Below are positions 8,568-16,985 of a DNA stretch of 64,000 nucleotides, in pieces. A program made the translations under genes and the position numbers. Each line of letters begins with the position of its first letter. Within the stretch, counting starts at the first letter, position 1. Under the pieces are notes generated by a model. It did no database searches, was not told the DNA's origin, and saw only the letters and a list, made by a program, of their open reading frames with translations. The stretch covers positions 434,001 through 498,000 of the forward strand of contig NZ_JOFZ01000012.1 in the NCBI RefSeq assembly GCF_000721265.1, in the 5' to 3' direction. This stretch comes from Streptomyces sp. NRRL F-5126 (lineage in GTDB: Bacteria; Actinomycetota; Actinomycetes; Streptomycetales; Streptomycetaceae).

Positions 8568-8579
8568 GGCAGAGCCTCA
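8565..8579. terminator. Bidirectional hairpin containing both stop codons
   Basis: TGAGGC at 8565-8570 and GCCTCA at 8574-8579 are perfect arms with a 3-nt loop. The TGA of the exporter begins the left arm, and the TGA of the convergent haem oxygenase gene is read from the right arm. Confidence 0.55.
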
Positions 8580-9236
8580 GGTGAGGTACAGCTCGCCCAG
8601 CTCGCGGAAGACCGCGCTGTTGTGGTCGAACGCGCGCCGGCACTCGTCGACGATCCGCGACTTCTCCTGCCCGCTCACCGGCAGCGCGTCGAGCCGCCTG
8701 TGGTACTCGCGCTTGAACGCGGCCGGGTTGCGGATCCCGTCGAATGCGTAGAAGCGGACGCCGTCTCCGCGGTGCGCGAAGCCCCACTGCTTCTCCGCCC
8801 GGTCGCCCAGGGCCTGCCCGCCGGACAGGTCGCCCAGGTAGCGGGTGTAGTGGTGCGCCACGTAGCCGCCGCGCCAGCCGGCCGCGCACTCCTCGATCCG
8901 CGCCGCGTACGCGGCGGTGGCGGGCAGCGGGGCCAGGTCGTGGCGCCAGTCGGGGCCGCGCAGGTAGGCGAGGTCGCGCGCGAGCCCCGGGGTACGGGCC
9001 AGTTCGGGCCTGCGGAACGGCCCTGCGACGGGGTCTTCCTCCGGGCTCTTGCCCGTGGCGCGCCCTTCGAGCGCCGCGTAGACGAACCAGAGCTGCTCCG
9101 TGTAGCGGGCGAAGGCGTCGACCCCGAGCCCGCCATCGAGGAGCGCGCTGACGAAGCCGGATGCCCTGGCCGCCGCATGCCGGCACGCCGAGGCCTCGCG
9201 GAGCTGGACGGAGAAGGGAACGGTGGCTGTCGGCAC
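8577..9236 (-). CDS. Biliverdin-producing haem oxygenase
   Basis: A 219-residue haem oxygenase, which opens haem to biliverdin, CO and ferrous iron. His20 in LREASACRH aligns with the axial haem ligand, at the same position as in Corynebacterium HmuO. TRYLGDLSGGQ around 131-141 is the distal-helix signature with flexible glycines. The GTG start at 9236 has AGGAGG eight bases upstream. An iron box at 9281-9299 lies upstream, so the gene should be derepressed in iron limitation by a DtxR/DmdR regulator. No haem importer is adjacent, so haem would come from elsewhere or from internal turnover. Confidence 0.93.
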   Translation of the reverse strand: MPTATVPFSVQLREASACRHAAARASGFVSALLDGGLGVDAFARYTEQLWFVYAALEGRATGKSPEEDPVAGPFRRPELARTPGLARDLAYLRGPDWRHDLAPLPATAAYAARIEECAAGWRGGYVAHHYTRYLGDLSGGQALGDRAEKQWGFAHRGDGVRFYAFDGIRNPAAFKREYHRRLDALPVSGQEKSRIVDECRRAFDHNSAVFRELGELYLT

Positions 9237-9280
9237 GGGCGGAACCTCCTGGCACGGGGGACGACCGGAACGCCAGAAGG

Positions 9281-9299
9281 TTAGCTTAGGCTCACCTAA
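9281..9299. promoter_or_regulatory. Iron box (DtxR/IdeR/DmdR operator)
   Basis: The 19-bp site TTAGCTTAGGCTCACCTAA matches the DtxR-family consensus TTAGGTTAGGCTAACCTAA at 17 of 19 positions. It lies 45 bp upstream of the haem oxygenase start codon, where a bound repressor would block transcription. Confidence 0.88.
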
Positions 9300-9452
9300 C
9301 TAGCCAGCCCTGCCGCCCGTCCGCCCGCCCTCGCGCACCCGGTGTCGCGTCGCGGAAAAACCGTAACCCGGGACGCCCGGGACCGCGCGCGCCGGCGACC
9401 GCGCGCCGGCGTCCTGCCTGCCTGCTTGCCTGAGGGCAGCCCGCCGGCCCGC

Positions 9453-10310
9453 TCAGGGCAGCGTGAGGATCTCCGCCCCCGCCGCCGTGACGACCAGCGT
9501 GTGCTCGAACTGCGCCGTGCGCCTGCGGTCCTTCGTGACGACCGTCCAGCCGTCGTCCCACAGGTCGTAGTCGTAGGACCCGAGCGTCAGCATCGGCTCG
9601 ATGGTGAACGTCATGCCCTCACGGATGACGGTGGTGGCGTGCGGGCTGTCGTAGTGCGGCACGACGAGCCCGGAGTGGAACGCGGTGTTGATGCCGTGGC
9701 CGGTGAAGTCGCGCACCACGCCGTAGCCGAACCGCTTGGCGTACGACTCGATCACCCGCCCGATCACGTTGATCTGCCGGCCGGGGCGCACGGCCTTGAT
9801 CGCGCGGGCCAGCGACTCCCTGGTGCGCTCCACGAGCAGCCGGGACTCCTCGTCCACGTCACCGCACAGGTAGGTCGCGTTGGTGTCGCCGTGTACGCCG
9901 TTGATGTAGGCCGTTACGTCGAGGTTGACGATGTCACCGTCCCGCAGCACCGTGGAGTCCGGGATGCCGTGGCAGATGACCTCGTTGACCGAGGTGCACA
10001 GCGACTTGGGGAAACCGCGGTAGCCGAGCGTGGACGGGTACGCGCCGTGGTCGCACATGTAGTCGTGTGCGACGCGGTCGAGTTCGTCGGTGGTGACGCC
10101 GGGCGCGATGTGCTTGGCCGCCTCCTCGCGCGCGTCGGCGGCGATGCGACCGGCGATCCGCATGAGTTCGACCGTCTCGTCCGTCTGCACGTCGGGCCCG
10201 CCGTACGGTTCGGGCGCCGGCTTGCCGACGTACGGGGGCCGCGGGATCGCGGCGGGGACGGCGCGCACGGGGGAGAGCTTTCCTGGTACGAGAAGCGGCT
10301 GGCCAGACAT
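9453..10310 (-). CDS. map: Methionine aminopeptidase, type I
   Basis: A 285-residue enzyme that removes the initiator methionine from nascent proteins. All dinuclear metal ligands are visible: Asp131 (NLDVTAY), Asp142 (HGDTNAT), His205 (TGHGI), Glu238 (TIEPM) and Glu269 (QFEHT), with catalytic His114 (ICHGIP). The N-terminal 40 residues are a Pro-rich extension, as in the longer actinobacterial type Ic isoforms. No convincing ribosome site precedes ATG 10310, so the message may be leaderless. Streptomycetes usually carry more than one map gene. Confidence 0.95.
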   Translation of the reverse strand: MSGQPLLVPGKLSPVRAVPAAIPRPPYVGKPAPEPYGGPDVQTDETVELMRIAGRIAADAREEAAKHIAPGVTTDELDRVAHDYMCDHGAYPSTLGYRGFPKSLCTSVNEVICHGIPDSTVLRDGDIVNLDVTAYINGVHGDTNATYLCGDVDEESRLLVERTRESLARAIKAVRPGRQINVIGRVIESYAKRFGYGVVRDFTGHGINTAFHSGLVVPHYDSPHATTVIREGMTFTIEPMLTLGSYDYDLWDDGWTVVTKDRRRTAQFEHTLVVTAAGAEILTLP

Positions 10311-10387
10311 GGAGCGAGTCTAACCAGCGTCCCGCCGCGCCCGGCGGGGCAGCATGACCGTGACGGAGACGGAAGGAACGGACGACG

Positions 10388-10612
10388 ATGGCACTGTTCA
10401 AGAAGCGCACGGAGCCCAAGGCGGGCGAGTGGTACTACTGCCTCCAGCACAAGGCGGTGGAGGAAGGCATGCAGTGCCCCGCGAAGAACCGCTTCGGGCC
10501 GTACGCGACACGCGCCGAGGCGGAACACGCGATGGACAAGGTGAAGGAACGCAACCGCGAGTGGGACACCGACCCGAAGTGGAACGACGGCGGTGACGCG
10601 CCTCGCCCGTAG
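10388..10612 (+). CDS. Small SPOR-like protein
   Basis: A 74-residue soluble protein with GEWYYCLQHKAVEEG and then GPYATRAEAEHAMDKVKERN. The second segment resembles the last helix of a SPOR-type fold. There is no signal peptide or membrane segment. Related small proteins are conserved in streptomycetes, but I know no tested function. A GAAGGA element lies 11 bases upstream of ATG 10388. The gene is divergent from the map gene. Confidence 0.7.
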   Translation: MALFKKRTEPKAGEWYYCLQHKAVEEGMQCPAKNRFGPYATRAEAEHAMDKVKERNREWDTDPKWNDGGDAPRP

Positions 10613-11202
10613 CGGGCGGCGGGCCCGGGCCGCCACCCGCCACCCGCCACGGGGCACGGACCGAGCCCGTCGTGCGGCCCACCGCGGGTAGCGCGGGGCC
10701 GTCGGCCTGCCGGCCGGCTCGGCCCTGCCCGGGACCATCGCCGCGGGCCCCGCACGGCCGCCGCGATGACCTCGACGGCCGACTCCGCCCCCTTCGCCGG
10801 CCCCAGCGCCCGGCCTGGGCGGCCCGGACGGAGGCGCGACGGCAGGCCCCCGCGCCCACACCCTCGGCGGCCCCGGAGCGAGGCCCGGCTCCCGCACCAT
10901 GGACGGCAGACGGCCGTGTGGCCGCGGGCCCGGCGCCGTGGAGGGCGGCGGCCCCGGAGCGAGGCCCGGCTCCCGCACCATGGACGGCAGACGGCCGTGT
11001 GGCCGCGGGCCCGGCGCCGTGGAGGGCGGACCAGGCGGGCCGGACGGCGACGCGGCGGCAAGCCTCGCGCCGTGGACGGCGGACAGGGGCAAGCCGGCAG
11101 GCCCGGCGCCTCGGACGGCAGGCGGGTGGCCGCGTGGCGGAGCGGGCGGCGGGCGCCGCCGCGCCCGCCCCCTCCGGGGCCCGTGCCCCGCCGCACGGAG
11201 CC
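10613..11202. other. GC-rich repeat-bearing intergenic region, no supported gene
   Basis: This roughly 590-bp stretch follows the SPOR-like gene and precedes the 3' end of the exporter. Reading frames are open in several phases only because stop codons are rare at this GC content. Their products are Arg/Pro/Ala-rich and repeat-derived, with no family resemblance. It contains an exact 81-bp tandem duplication and degenerate relatives of its GCCGTGGACGGCGGAC segment. I see no promoter or RNA motif. Confidence 0.6.
10865..11029. repeat. Two tandem exact copies of an 81-bp unit
   Basis: Positions 10865-10948 and 10946-11029 are identical, giving period 81 with no mismatch. The unit contains CCATGGACGGCAG. 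Because 81 is a multiple of three, long frames pass through it, but no coding role is supported. Perfect identity implies recent duplication. Confidence 0.9.
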
Positions 11203-12573
11203 CTACGCCCCCGGCGCCTCGGCCGCGGCCCCGGCGCCGGGCGCGTCGTCCGGGGCGGTGGCGCGCGCCGCCGCCTCCTTCTGCGCGCGCCTGCGCACCG
11301 CGTCGGGGTCCGTGTCCGCGTGGTACGTCATCAGCCCGGGCAGCGCCACCGCCAGCAGCCCCACCGCCGCGACGCACGCGAAACCGCCTCCCCAGATCGC
11401 CGGGCGCGTGCCCGTGATGCCGGCGGTCGTACCCGCCCGTACCTGGCCGAGCTGCGGGCCGCAGCTGTACGACAGCACCTCTATGCCGGCGAGCCTGCCG
11501 CGCAGCTCGTCGGGGACCGTCTGGTCCCAGATCGTGTGCCGCGCCAGGCCGCTGACCATGTCGCCGCCGCCCGCGACCGCCAGGCACACGAGGACCAGCC
11601 AGACGTTGGACATCAGCCCGGCCGCGGCCATGGCGAGCCCCCAGCTCCCCGCCCCGATCGCGACCATGCGGCCGTGCCGCCTGGTCCTCGCCGCCCACCC
11701 GCTGGTGCCGGTCACGAGCATCGAACCGAAGGGAATCGCGCCGTACATCAGCCCGAGAGCCCACCTGGCGCCGAGCTCGTCCGCGAGGAACGGGAACAGC
11801 GTCACCGGGTAGGCGAAGAACATCGCCGCCACGTCCATCGCGTACGTGCCCAGCAGCACCGGCTTGCTCCACGCGTACCTGGCGCCCTCCACGACGCTGC
11901 GCAGCGAAGGGCGCGACATCTCGTGGAGCGGCGGCGCGGGCGCGAGCCGCAGGCACATCGGGACGGTGAGCAGGAAGCCGACGACGGTCACCGTGTACGC
12001 CACAGGCAGCCCCACGTACGTGACGACGACGCCCGCGAGAGAGGGGCCGACCACGGCGGCGAGCTGGCCCCGCATGAAGTTGAGCGCCGAGGCCGCCGTC
12101 AGCCGGTCGTGCGGCACGATCCTCGCGATCAGCGAGCCGAGGGCGGGCTGCTGGAGCCCGGACAGCGCCGACACCCCGGCCGCGACCACGTACAGCGGCC
12201 ACAGCGCCGGGCGGGCAAGCAGCGAGTTGGCCAGCAGGCCCAGGGCGAGTACGCCGAGCCCGGCCTCGGAGAACAGGATGATCCGGCGCCGGTCGACGGC
12301 GTCCGCGAGCGCGCCGCCGTAAAGGCCGAAGACGATCAGCGGCACCAGTTCGACGCCGCCCATCGCCCCCACGGCGAACGGTGAGCCGGTCAGCTCCTTG
12401 ATCTGCAGGGGCAGCGCGACCATCGTCATCGAGCTGCCGAACGAGGTCACGAGCCCCTGGAACCAGAGCAGGCGGAAGTCACGCAGCGTGCGCAGCGGCG
12501 CCAGGTCGGGCAGGACCGCGAGGGCCCTGCGGGAGGCGCGGCGCAGGAGGCGGGGGGACGAGGGGTGCGGCAC
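11203..12573 (-). CDS. MFS transporter, EntS-like family
   Basis: A 456-residue protein of the MFS_3/EntS-like group. The first transmembrane segment follows FRLLWFQGLVTSFGSSM, motif A appears as GLYGGALADAVDRRRII near 84, and RQHTIWDQTVPDELRGR-like sequence is seen as ARHTIWDQTVPDELRG in the C-terminal half. About 12 transmembrane segments are expected, followed by a 40-residue Ala/Asp-rich cytoplasmic tail. Members of this group export siderophores, macrolides and other metabolites; nothing nearby fixes the substrate. The GTG start at 12573 has no clear ribosome site, so the exact start is uncertain. Confidence 0.82.
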   Translation of the reverse strand: MPHPSSPRLLRRASRRALAVLPDLAPLRTLRDFRLLWFQGLVTSFGSSMTMVALPLQIKELTGSPFAVGAMGGVELVPLIVFGLYGGALADAVDRRRIILFSEAGLGVLALGLLANSLLARPALWPLYVVAAGVSALSGLQQPALGSLIARIVPHDRLTAASALNFMRGQLAAVVGPSLAGVVVTYVGLPVAYTVTVVGFLLTVPMCLRLAPAPPLHEMSRPSLRSVVEGARYAWSKPVLLGTYAMDVAAMFFAYPVTLFPFLADELGARWALGLMYGAIPFGSMLVTGTSGWAARTRRHGRMVAIGAGSWGLAMAAAGLMSNVWLVLVCLAVAGGGDMVSGLARHTIWDQTVPDELRGRLAGIEVLSYSCGPQLGQVRAGTTAGITGTRPAIWGGGFACVAAVGLLAVALPGLMTYHADTDPDAVRRRAQKEAAARATAPDDAPGAGAAAEAPGA

Positions 12574-12677
12574 GAGGTGTCATGTTCGGCGCTCGTACGT
12601 GCGCAGGGCAACCGGCTTCCGGGCGTGCGCGGCGCGCGCCGCGCCGGGGCCGCGTGCTCGCGCTCAAGCTTCCGTTC

Positions 12678-13478
12678 TCACCAGCGGGCGGGAGGCGGGG
12701 CGGTGAGGCGGTCGGCGAGCAGGGAGAGCCGGTCCCTGAAGCGGCGCCTGCCCCGGGCGGCGGGCAGCGCGGACTCCCCCGCTGCGGCGCTCACCAGGTG
12801 CTGCACTGTGTCGAAGTCCACATCGACGGGCGCATCGGCGCCGCCGGACTCGCCCGCGCCGCCGGGCTCACCCGCGCCGCCCGGCCCGTTCGCGCCGCCC
12901 GGCCCAGCACCGGCCGCCTCAGCGCCGACCGGCTCCGCACCGGCCGACTCCGTACCGTCCGGTGGATCCCCTGGACGGCCGGGTCCCGCCGCTCGTGGCT
13001 GGGCCGGCAGCAGGGGCGGTCCGGCCGCGCACGCCACCGTGAGCACCTCGTGCGCCAGCGCGTGCATCTCCGGGTCGCCGCCGTCGAGCGAGAAGACCGT
13101 CGCGCCCGCGCGACGCGCGCCGTGGACGCGCTCCAGCAGGCACTCGTCCGCCGCCCCCGGCGCGACCACCAGCAGCGTCTCGCCGCGCCCCGCCCCCTCC
13201 AGGCGGCCGAGGCCCACCGTGAGGTGCGCGGGAGCGCCGCAGGGCACCTCGTGCCGTACGAGCGTCGGCGCCAGCTCGGGCCGGCCCGACCACGCCGCCT
13301 CGTCGACGAGATGGGCCGCCAGGTGCCAGGGCTCGTACGCGCGCGTGCCGACGAGCAGCAGGCCGCCGCCCTGCGGCACGACGCACGAGCGCAGCGCGCC
13401 GGCGAAGCCACGGGCCTCGGAGGGCCAGCGGGTACCGGCGAGCACCTCACGCAGCAGGGCGACGCGTACGGCATCCAT
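12678..13478 (-). CDS. Conserved actinobacterial protein of unknown function
   Basis: A 266-residue protein with a globular region (1-170) and a low-complexity Gly/Ala/Pro-rich linker around 175-230. A short basic tail follows. Segments such as GGGLLLVGTRAYEPWHLAAHLVDEA suggest an alpha/beta fold but no catalytic motif is recognised. The start is placed at ATG 13478, with CAGGA ten bases upstream; an upstream in-frame start at 13535 has no site. It is divergent from npdG, which starts 78 bp away. Confidence 0.65.
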   Translation of the reverse strand: MDAVRVALLREVLAGTRWPSEARGFAGALRSCVVPQGGGLLLVGTRAYEPWHLAAHLVDEAAWSGRPELAPTLVRHEVPCGAPAHLTVGLGRLEGAGRGETLLVVAPGAADECLLERVHGARRAGATVFSLDGGDPEMHALAHEVLTVACAAGPPLLPAQPRAAGPGRPGDPPDGTESAGAEPVGAEAAGAGPGGANGPGGAGEPGGAGESGGADAPVDVDFDTVQHLVSAAAGESALPAARGRRRFRDRLSLLADRLTAPPPARW

Positions 13479-13556
13479 GGGCCCGCATCCTGCCCGAGAA
13501 CCACGCCACACGTCCGGGAGTGGCGGACACCTCACCCGAAAGGGAAAGCTGGACCC

Positions 13557-14294
13557 ATGACTTCTACTTCTGCCACTCCCTCACCCTCCGGCGAGCCGGG
13601 GAAGACCGCGACCAAGGCACCGGCCAAGGACCCCTGGGAACTGCCCGACGTGTCGGGACTCGTCGTCGGCGTGCTCGGCGGCACGGGCGACCAGGGCCGG
13701 GGGCTCGCCTACCGGTTCGCCCGCGCCGGGCAGCGGGTGATCATCGGTTCGCGGTCGCAGGAGCGCGCCCGGTCGGCGGCCGGGGAGCTAGGGGGCGGGG
13801 TCGAGGGCGCGGCGAACGCGGACTGTGCGAGCCGCAGCGACGTGGTGATCGTCGCGGTGCCGTGGGAGGGCCACGCCAAGACCCTCGAATCCCTCAGGGA
13901 CGAGCTCGCGGGCAAGCTCGTCGTGGACTGCGTCAACCCGCTGGGCTTTGACAAGAAGGGCGCGTACGCGCTGACCCCCGAGGAGGGCAGCGCGGCGCAG
14001 CAGGCCGCGGTGCTGCTGCCGCAGGCGAGGGTGACGGCCGCCTTCCACCACCTGTCGGCCGTGCTCCTCCAGGACCCGGAGGTCGACCGGATCGACACGG
14101 ACGTGATGGTGCTCGGCGAGTCCCGCGCGGACACGGACGTCGTGCAGGCGCTGGCCGGACGCATCGCCGGCATGCGGGGCGTCTTCGCCGGCCGGCTGCG
14201 CAACGCGCACCAGGTGGAGTCGCTGGTCGCCAACCTGGTCTCCGTCAACCGCCGCTACAAGGCGCACGCGGGGCTGCGCGTCACCGACCTCTGA
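13557..14294 (+). CDS. npdG: NADPH:F420 oxidoreductase (F420-dependent NADP reductase)
   Basis: A 245-residue Rossmann protein that transfers hydride between NADP(H) and coenzyme F420, a deazaflavin used by actinobacteria. The nucleotide motif is VGVLGGTGDQGRGLAYRFA (about 36-54), with the GGTGDQG loop typical of NpdG, and VVIVAVPWEGH and DCVNPLGFD follow. The first 30 residues are a disordered Ser/Thr/Pro-rich extension. ATG 13557 has AAAGGG upstream. It supplies reduced F420 to F420-dependent oxidoreductases, none of which is adjacent. Confidence 0.93.
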   Translation: MTSTSATPSPSGEPGKTATKAPAKDPWELPDVSGLVVGVLGGTGDQGRGLAYRFARAGQRVIIGSRSQERARSAAGELGGGVEGAANADCASRSDVVIVAVPWEGHAKTLESLRDELAGKLVVDCVNPLGFDKKGAYALTPEEGSAAQQAAVLLPQARVTAAFHHLSAVLLQDPEVDRIDTDVMVLGESRADTDVVQALAGRIAGMRGVFAGRLRNAHQVESLVANLVSVNRRYKAHAGLRVTDL

Positions 14295-14310
14295 CGGCGG
14301 CCTCCGCCTG

Positions 14311-14339
14311 GCCTCCGCGTCACGCACGGACGCGGAGGC
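14311..14339. terminator. Strong hairpin downstream of npdG
   Basis: GCCTCCGCGTC (14311-14321) and GACGCGGAGGC (14329-14339) are perfect 11-bp arms with a 7-nt loop, starting 17 bp after the npdG stop. There is no T run. Confidence 0.75.
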
Positions 14340-14413
14340 GGGGGCGGGACGGGCACCCCCATGGGGGAGACTGGGGTGACACCGTCACGCCGTCCCGACA
14401 GGAGCAGAACCCC

Positions 14414-14599
14414 ATGCCCCGCCTCGCCCTCTACGCCGTCACCGTCTGCGTGCTCGCCGTCGCCGCGGCCGTACTCTCCTTCGTCCAGGGCAGCTGGCTC
14501 GGCATCATCTGGGTCCTGCTGGCAGGCCTCTCCTCCAACATGGCCTGGTACTACGTACGGCGCGCACGGATGGCGACGGCCACGTCACAACAGCGCTGA
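14414..14599 (+). CDS. Small two-helix membrane protein
   Basis: A 61-residue protein made of two hydrophobic helices (about 4-24 and 28-46) and a basic tail YYVRRARMATATSQQR. AGGAG at about 14400-14404 gives good spacing to ATG 14414. Small proteins of this kind are common in streptomycetes; I recognise no function. It lies between npdG and a convergent site-2 protease gene. Confidence 0.7.
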   Translation: MPRLALYAVTVCVLAVAAAVLSFVQGSWLGIIWVLLAGLSSNMAWYYVRRARMATATSQQR

Positions 14600-14635
14600 C
14601 CCCGGGGGCCCGCGCCGTCAGGGCCGACAGCGCCG

Positions 14636-15451
14636 TCAGGGGCCGAAGAAGGCCGCGACGGAGCATCGCGGGTCCTGCGTGGACCAGAAGCGGAACAGGT
14701 CCTGCCCGCAGTAGATGGAGTTCTGGTCCACGCCGAGGTGGCCGAGGATGGCGTAGATCAGGTCGAAGAAGGCGTTGTTGACCGTGCCCTGGTACAGCAC
14801 GACGAAGACGGCGATCAGGCCGAACGGCGCGAAGGGCGCGATCTGGCGGCGGATGCGGTGCGACAGCCACGGCTCGATCACGCCGTACCCGTCGAGCCCC
14901 GGGACGGGGACGAGGTTCAGCAGGGTGGCCGAGACCTGGAGGAACACCAGGAAGGCGAGGGCCTGCCTGAACGCCAGCGGCACGCCGCCGAGGCCGAAGA
15001 GCCAGAACGGCATCGCGCACACGAGGGCGAACAGCGCGTTCGTCAGCGGGCCCGCGGCGGAGATCAGGCTGTGCCGCCAGCGGCCGCGCACCCGGTCGCG
15101 CTCGATGTAGACGGCGCCGCCCGGCAGGCCGATGCCGCCGAGGATGACGAACACGACGGGCAGCACGATGCTCAGCAGGGCGTGCGTGTACTTGAGCGGG
15201 TTCAGCGTGAGGTAGCCCTTGGCGCCGATCGTGATGTCGCCGCTGTGCAGGGCGGTGCGCGCGTGCGCGTACTCGTGCAGGCACAGGGAGACGACCCACG
15301 CGGACACCACGAAGAGGAACACGGCGAAGGCCGCGTTGTCCGAGAACCCCTTCCACACGGCGTAGCCGGAGACCGCCATGACGGCGGCGATGCCGAGGAA
15401 CACGGGACTGACCCGCCGGTCGCCCCTCGGCGTGGTGGTGACGCTGCTCAT
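14636..15451 (-). CDS. Site-2 protease family zinc metalloprotease
   Basis: A 271-residue intramembrane metalloprotease-like protein (M50 family). The zinc motif HEYAH is in a transmembrane helix near residue 60, and the third ligand motif LVPVPGLDGYG is near 210. Several hydrophobic segments flank both. Such proteins cut within membranes, for example anti-sigma factors, but no partner is adjacent. The start is set at ATG 15451, preceded by GGGGAG; an upstream ATG at 15487 would fall inside the inverted repeat at 15461-15500. The Cys-containing C-terminal tail is unusual for the compact M50 members. Confidence 0.88.
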   Translation of the reverse strand: MSSVTTTPRGDRRVSPVFLGIAAVMAVSGYAVWKGFSDNAAFAVFLFVVSAWVVSLCLHEYAHARTALHSGDITIGAKGYLTLNPLKYTHALLSIVLPVVFVILGGIGLPGGAVYIERDRVRGRWRHSLISAAGPLTNALFALVCAMPFWLFGLGGVPLAFRQALAFLVFLQVSATLLNLVPVPGLDGYGVIEPWLSHRIRRQIAPFAPFGLIAVFVVLYQGTVNNAFFDLIYAILGHLGVDQNSIYCGQDLFRFWSTQDPRCSVAAFFGP

Positions 15452-15460
15452 GCGGGCTCC

Positions 15461-15500
15461 CCCAGTACGGTGCACGTCGATACGCATGAACCGTACTGGG
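15461..15500. promoter_or_regulatory. 11-bp perfect inverted repeat between tandem genes
   Basis: CCCAGTACGGT (15461-15471) and ACCGTACTGGG (15490-15500) are perfect arms separated by 18 nt. The element fills the 60-bp gap between the exporter stop and the protease start on the minus strand. It could terminate the exporter transcript, or act as an operator or attenuator for the protease gene. Confidence 0.6.
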
Positions 15501-15511
15501 TCCCGCGGACA

Positions 15512-16894
15512 TCACCGGCCGCGGTGTGCGCGAGCGCCTTGCTCGTGTGCGCCTTGCTCGCGAGCGCCACCGGCCGTCGCGCGCCCGCCCGCGGCCACCG
15601 GCGCCGTGGGTAGGGCCACTGCCCTGGCGCGCCGCCAGGGCCGTACGAGGGTGACGAAGCAGGTGGCGGCGCCGAGCGAGCAGACGACCTGGACGAGCGC
15701 CATCGGCAGCGCCGTGTGCTCGCCGCCGACGCCGACCAGCGGCGAGGCCAGCGAGCCGACGAGGAACGAGGAGGTGCCGAGCAGCGCGGAGGCCGATCCC
15801 GCCGCGTGCGAGGCGCGCATCAGGCCGAGCGTGTTCGCGTTGGCATTGACCAGCCCCATGCCCGTCATCAGCGCGAAGAGGCCGGCCGCGACGGGCGCGA
15901 GGCCGACGTGCCCGAAAGCGCCTGCCGTCATCAGCAGCAGCGCGAGGGAAGCGGTGGTGATGACCGCCAGGCCGCCCGCCATGATCCTGTGCATGCTGAA
16001 CCTGCCGACCAGCACGCGCCCGTTGAGCTGGCCCACGCCGACCGAGCCGATCGCGTTGAGGCCGAACAGGACGCTGTAGGTCTGCGGCGAGGCGCCGTAG
16101 ATGACCTGCATGACGAACGGCGAGGCGGACACGTAGGCGAACAGTGCGGTGAACGCGAGCGTCCCCGTCAGCAGGTAGCCGCTGAACGCGCGGTCGGCGA
16201 GCAGGCCGCGCATCGTGTGCAGCGTGTGGCCGACGCCGCCGCTGTGGCGCCGCTCGGGCGGCAGGGTCTCGTGGAGCCACTTGGCGGCGACGAGCGTCAG
16301 CAGGGTGCCGACGACGGTGATCACCACGAAGACGCCCCGCCAGTCGGTGAAGCGCAGCAGCTGGCCGCCGAACACGGGCGCGGCGATCGGCGCGACGCCC
16401 GAGACCAGCATGAGGCTGGAGAAGAACCGGGCCATGGCCACACCGTCGTACAGGTCGCGGACCACGGCACGGGCGATGACGATGCCCGCGGCGCCCGCGA
16501 GGCCCTGTATCAGGCGTACGGCGATGAGGAGTTCGGCGTTGGGCGCGAGGGCGCAGACCACGCTCGCGGCCACGTACACGGTCATGCCGGCGAGCAGGGG
16601 CCTGCGCCTGCCCCACTTGTCGCTCATCGGGCCGATGACGATCTGGCCGAGCGCCATGCCGATGAGGCAGGCGGTGAGCGTGATCTGGACGGTGGCGGCG
16701 GGCGCGTGCAGGGACTTCGTCACGGCGGGGAGCGCCGGGAGGTACATGTCGGTGGAGAGCGGCGGGAGGGCGGTCAGCCCGCCGAGTACGAGGGTGACGA
16801 GGAGCCCGGCCCTGCGGGCGGGTACGTGATCGGTGCGGTGAAGGGGACTTGGGGGCTCGGGCTCTGCGTGGACGGAGGGGCCGCCGGCCGGCAT
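15512..16894 (-). CDS. Bcr/CflA-type MFS drug exporter
   Basis: A 460-residue transporter with about 12 transmembrane segments. The Bcr/CflA family markers are STDMYLPALPAV in the first periplasmic region and the motif A sequence GPMSDKWGRRRPLL. The start is moved to ATG 16894 because AGGAG lies directly upstream; farther in-frame ATGs at 16924 and 17035 lack a site. The C-terminal 35 residues are Ala/Gly-rich. Family members export chloramphenicol, bicyclomycin and sulfonamides; the substrate here is unknown. It is divergent from the oxidoreductase gene at 16986. Confidence 0.88.
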   Translation of the reverse strand: MPAGGPSVHAEPEPPSPLHRTDHVPARRAGLLVTLVLGGLTALPPLSTDMYLPALPAVTKSLHAPAATVQITLTACLIGMALGQIVIGPMSDKWGRRRPLLAGMTVYVAASVVCALAPNAELLIAVRLIQGLAGAAGIVIARAVVRDLYDGVAMARFFSSLMLVSGVAPIAAPVFGGQLLRFTDWRGVFVVITVVGTLLTLVAAKWLHETLPPERRHSGGVGHTLHTMRGLLADRAFSGYLLTGTLAFTALFAYVSASPFVMQVIYGASPQTYSVLFGLNAIGSVGVGQLNGRVLVGRFSMHRIMAGGLAVITTASLALLLMTAGAFGHVGLAPVAAGLFALMTGMGLVNANANTLGLMRASHAAGSASALLGTSSFLVGSLASPLVGVGGEHTALPMALVQVVCSLGAATCFVTLVRPWRRARAVALPTAPVAAGGRATAGGAREQGAHEQGARAHRGR

Positions 16895-16985
16895 CTCTTC
16901 TCCTTGGTCGTCGTGTCGTTTCATATGCTCGCAGCACTCAGTGGTCGCGGACGACCGGGAAAACCGGGGACGAGGAGGCGGGACG

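Noticed and set aside
10435..11196. Repeat-containing frames over the 81-bp duplication as a possible repetitive protein
   Set aside because: Frames are open in several phases on both strands, with no ribosome site and no consistent coding signature, so the repeat is treated as non-coding.
9914..12202. A 762-codon open frame on the minus strand spanning map, the repeat region and the exporter
   Set aside because: It runs out of frame across two clear genes (map and the MFS exporter) and the tandem repeat. The product is Arg/Pro-rich with no family motif.
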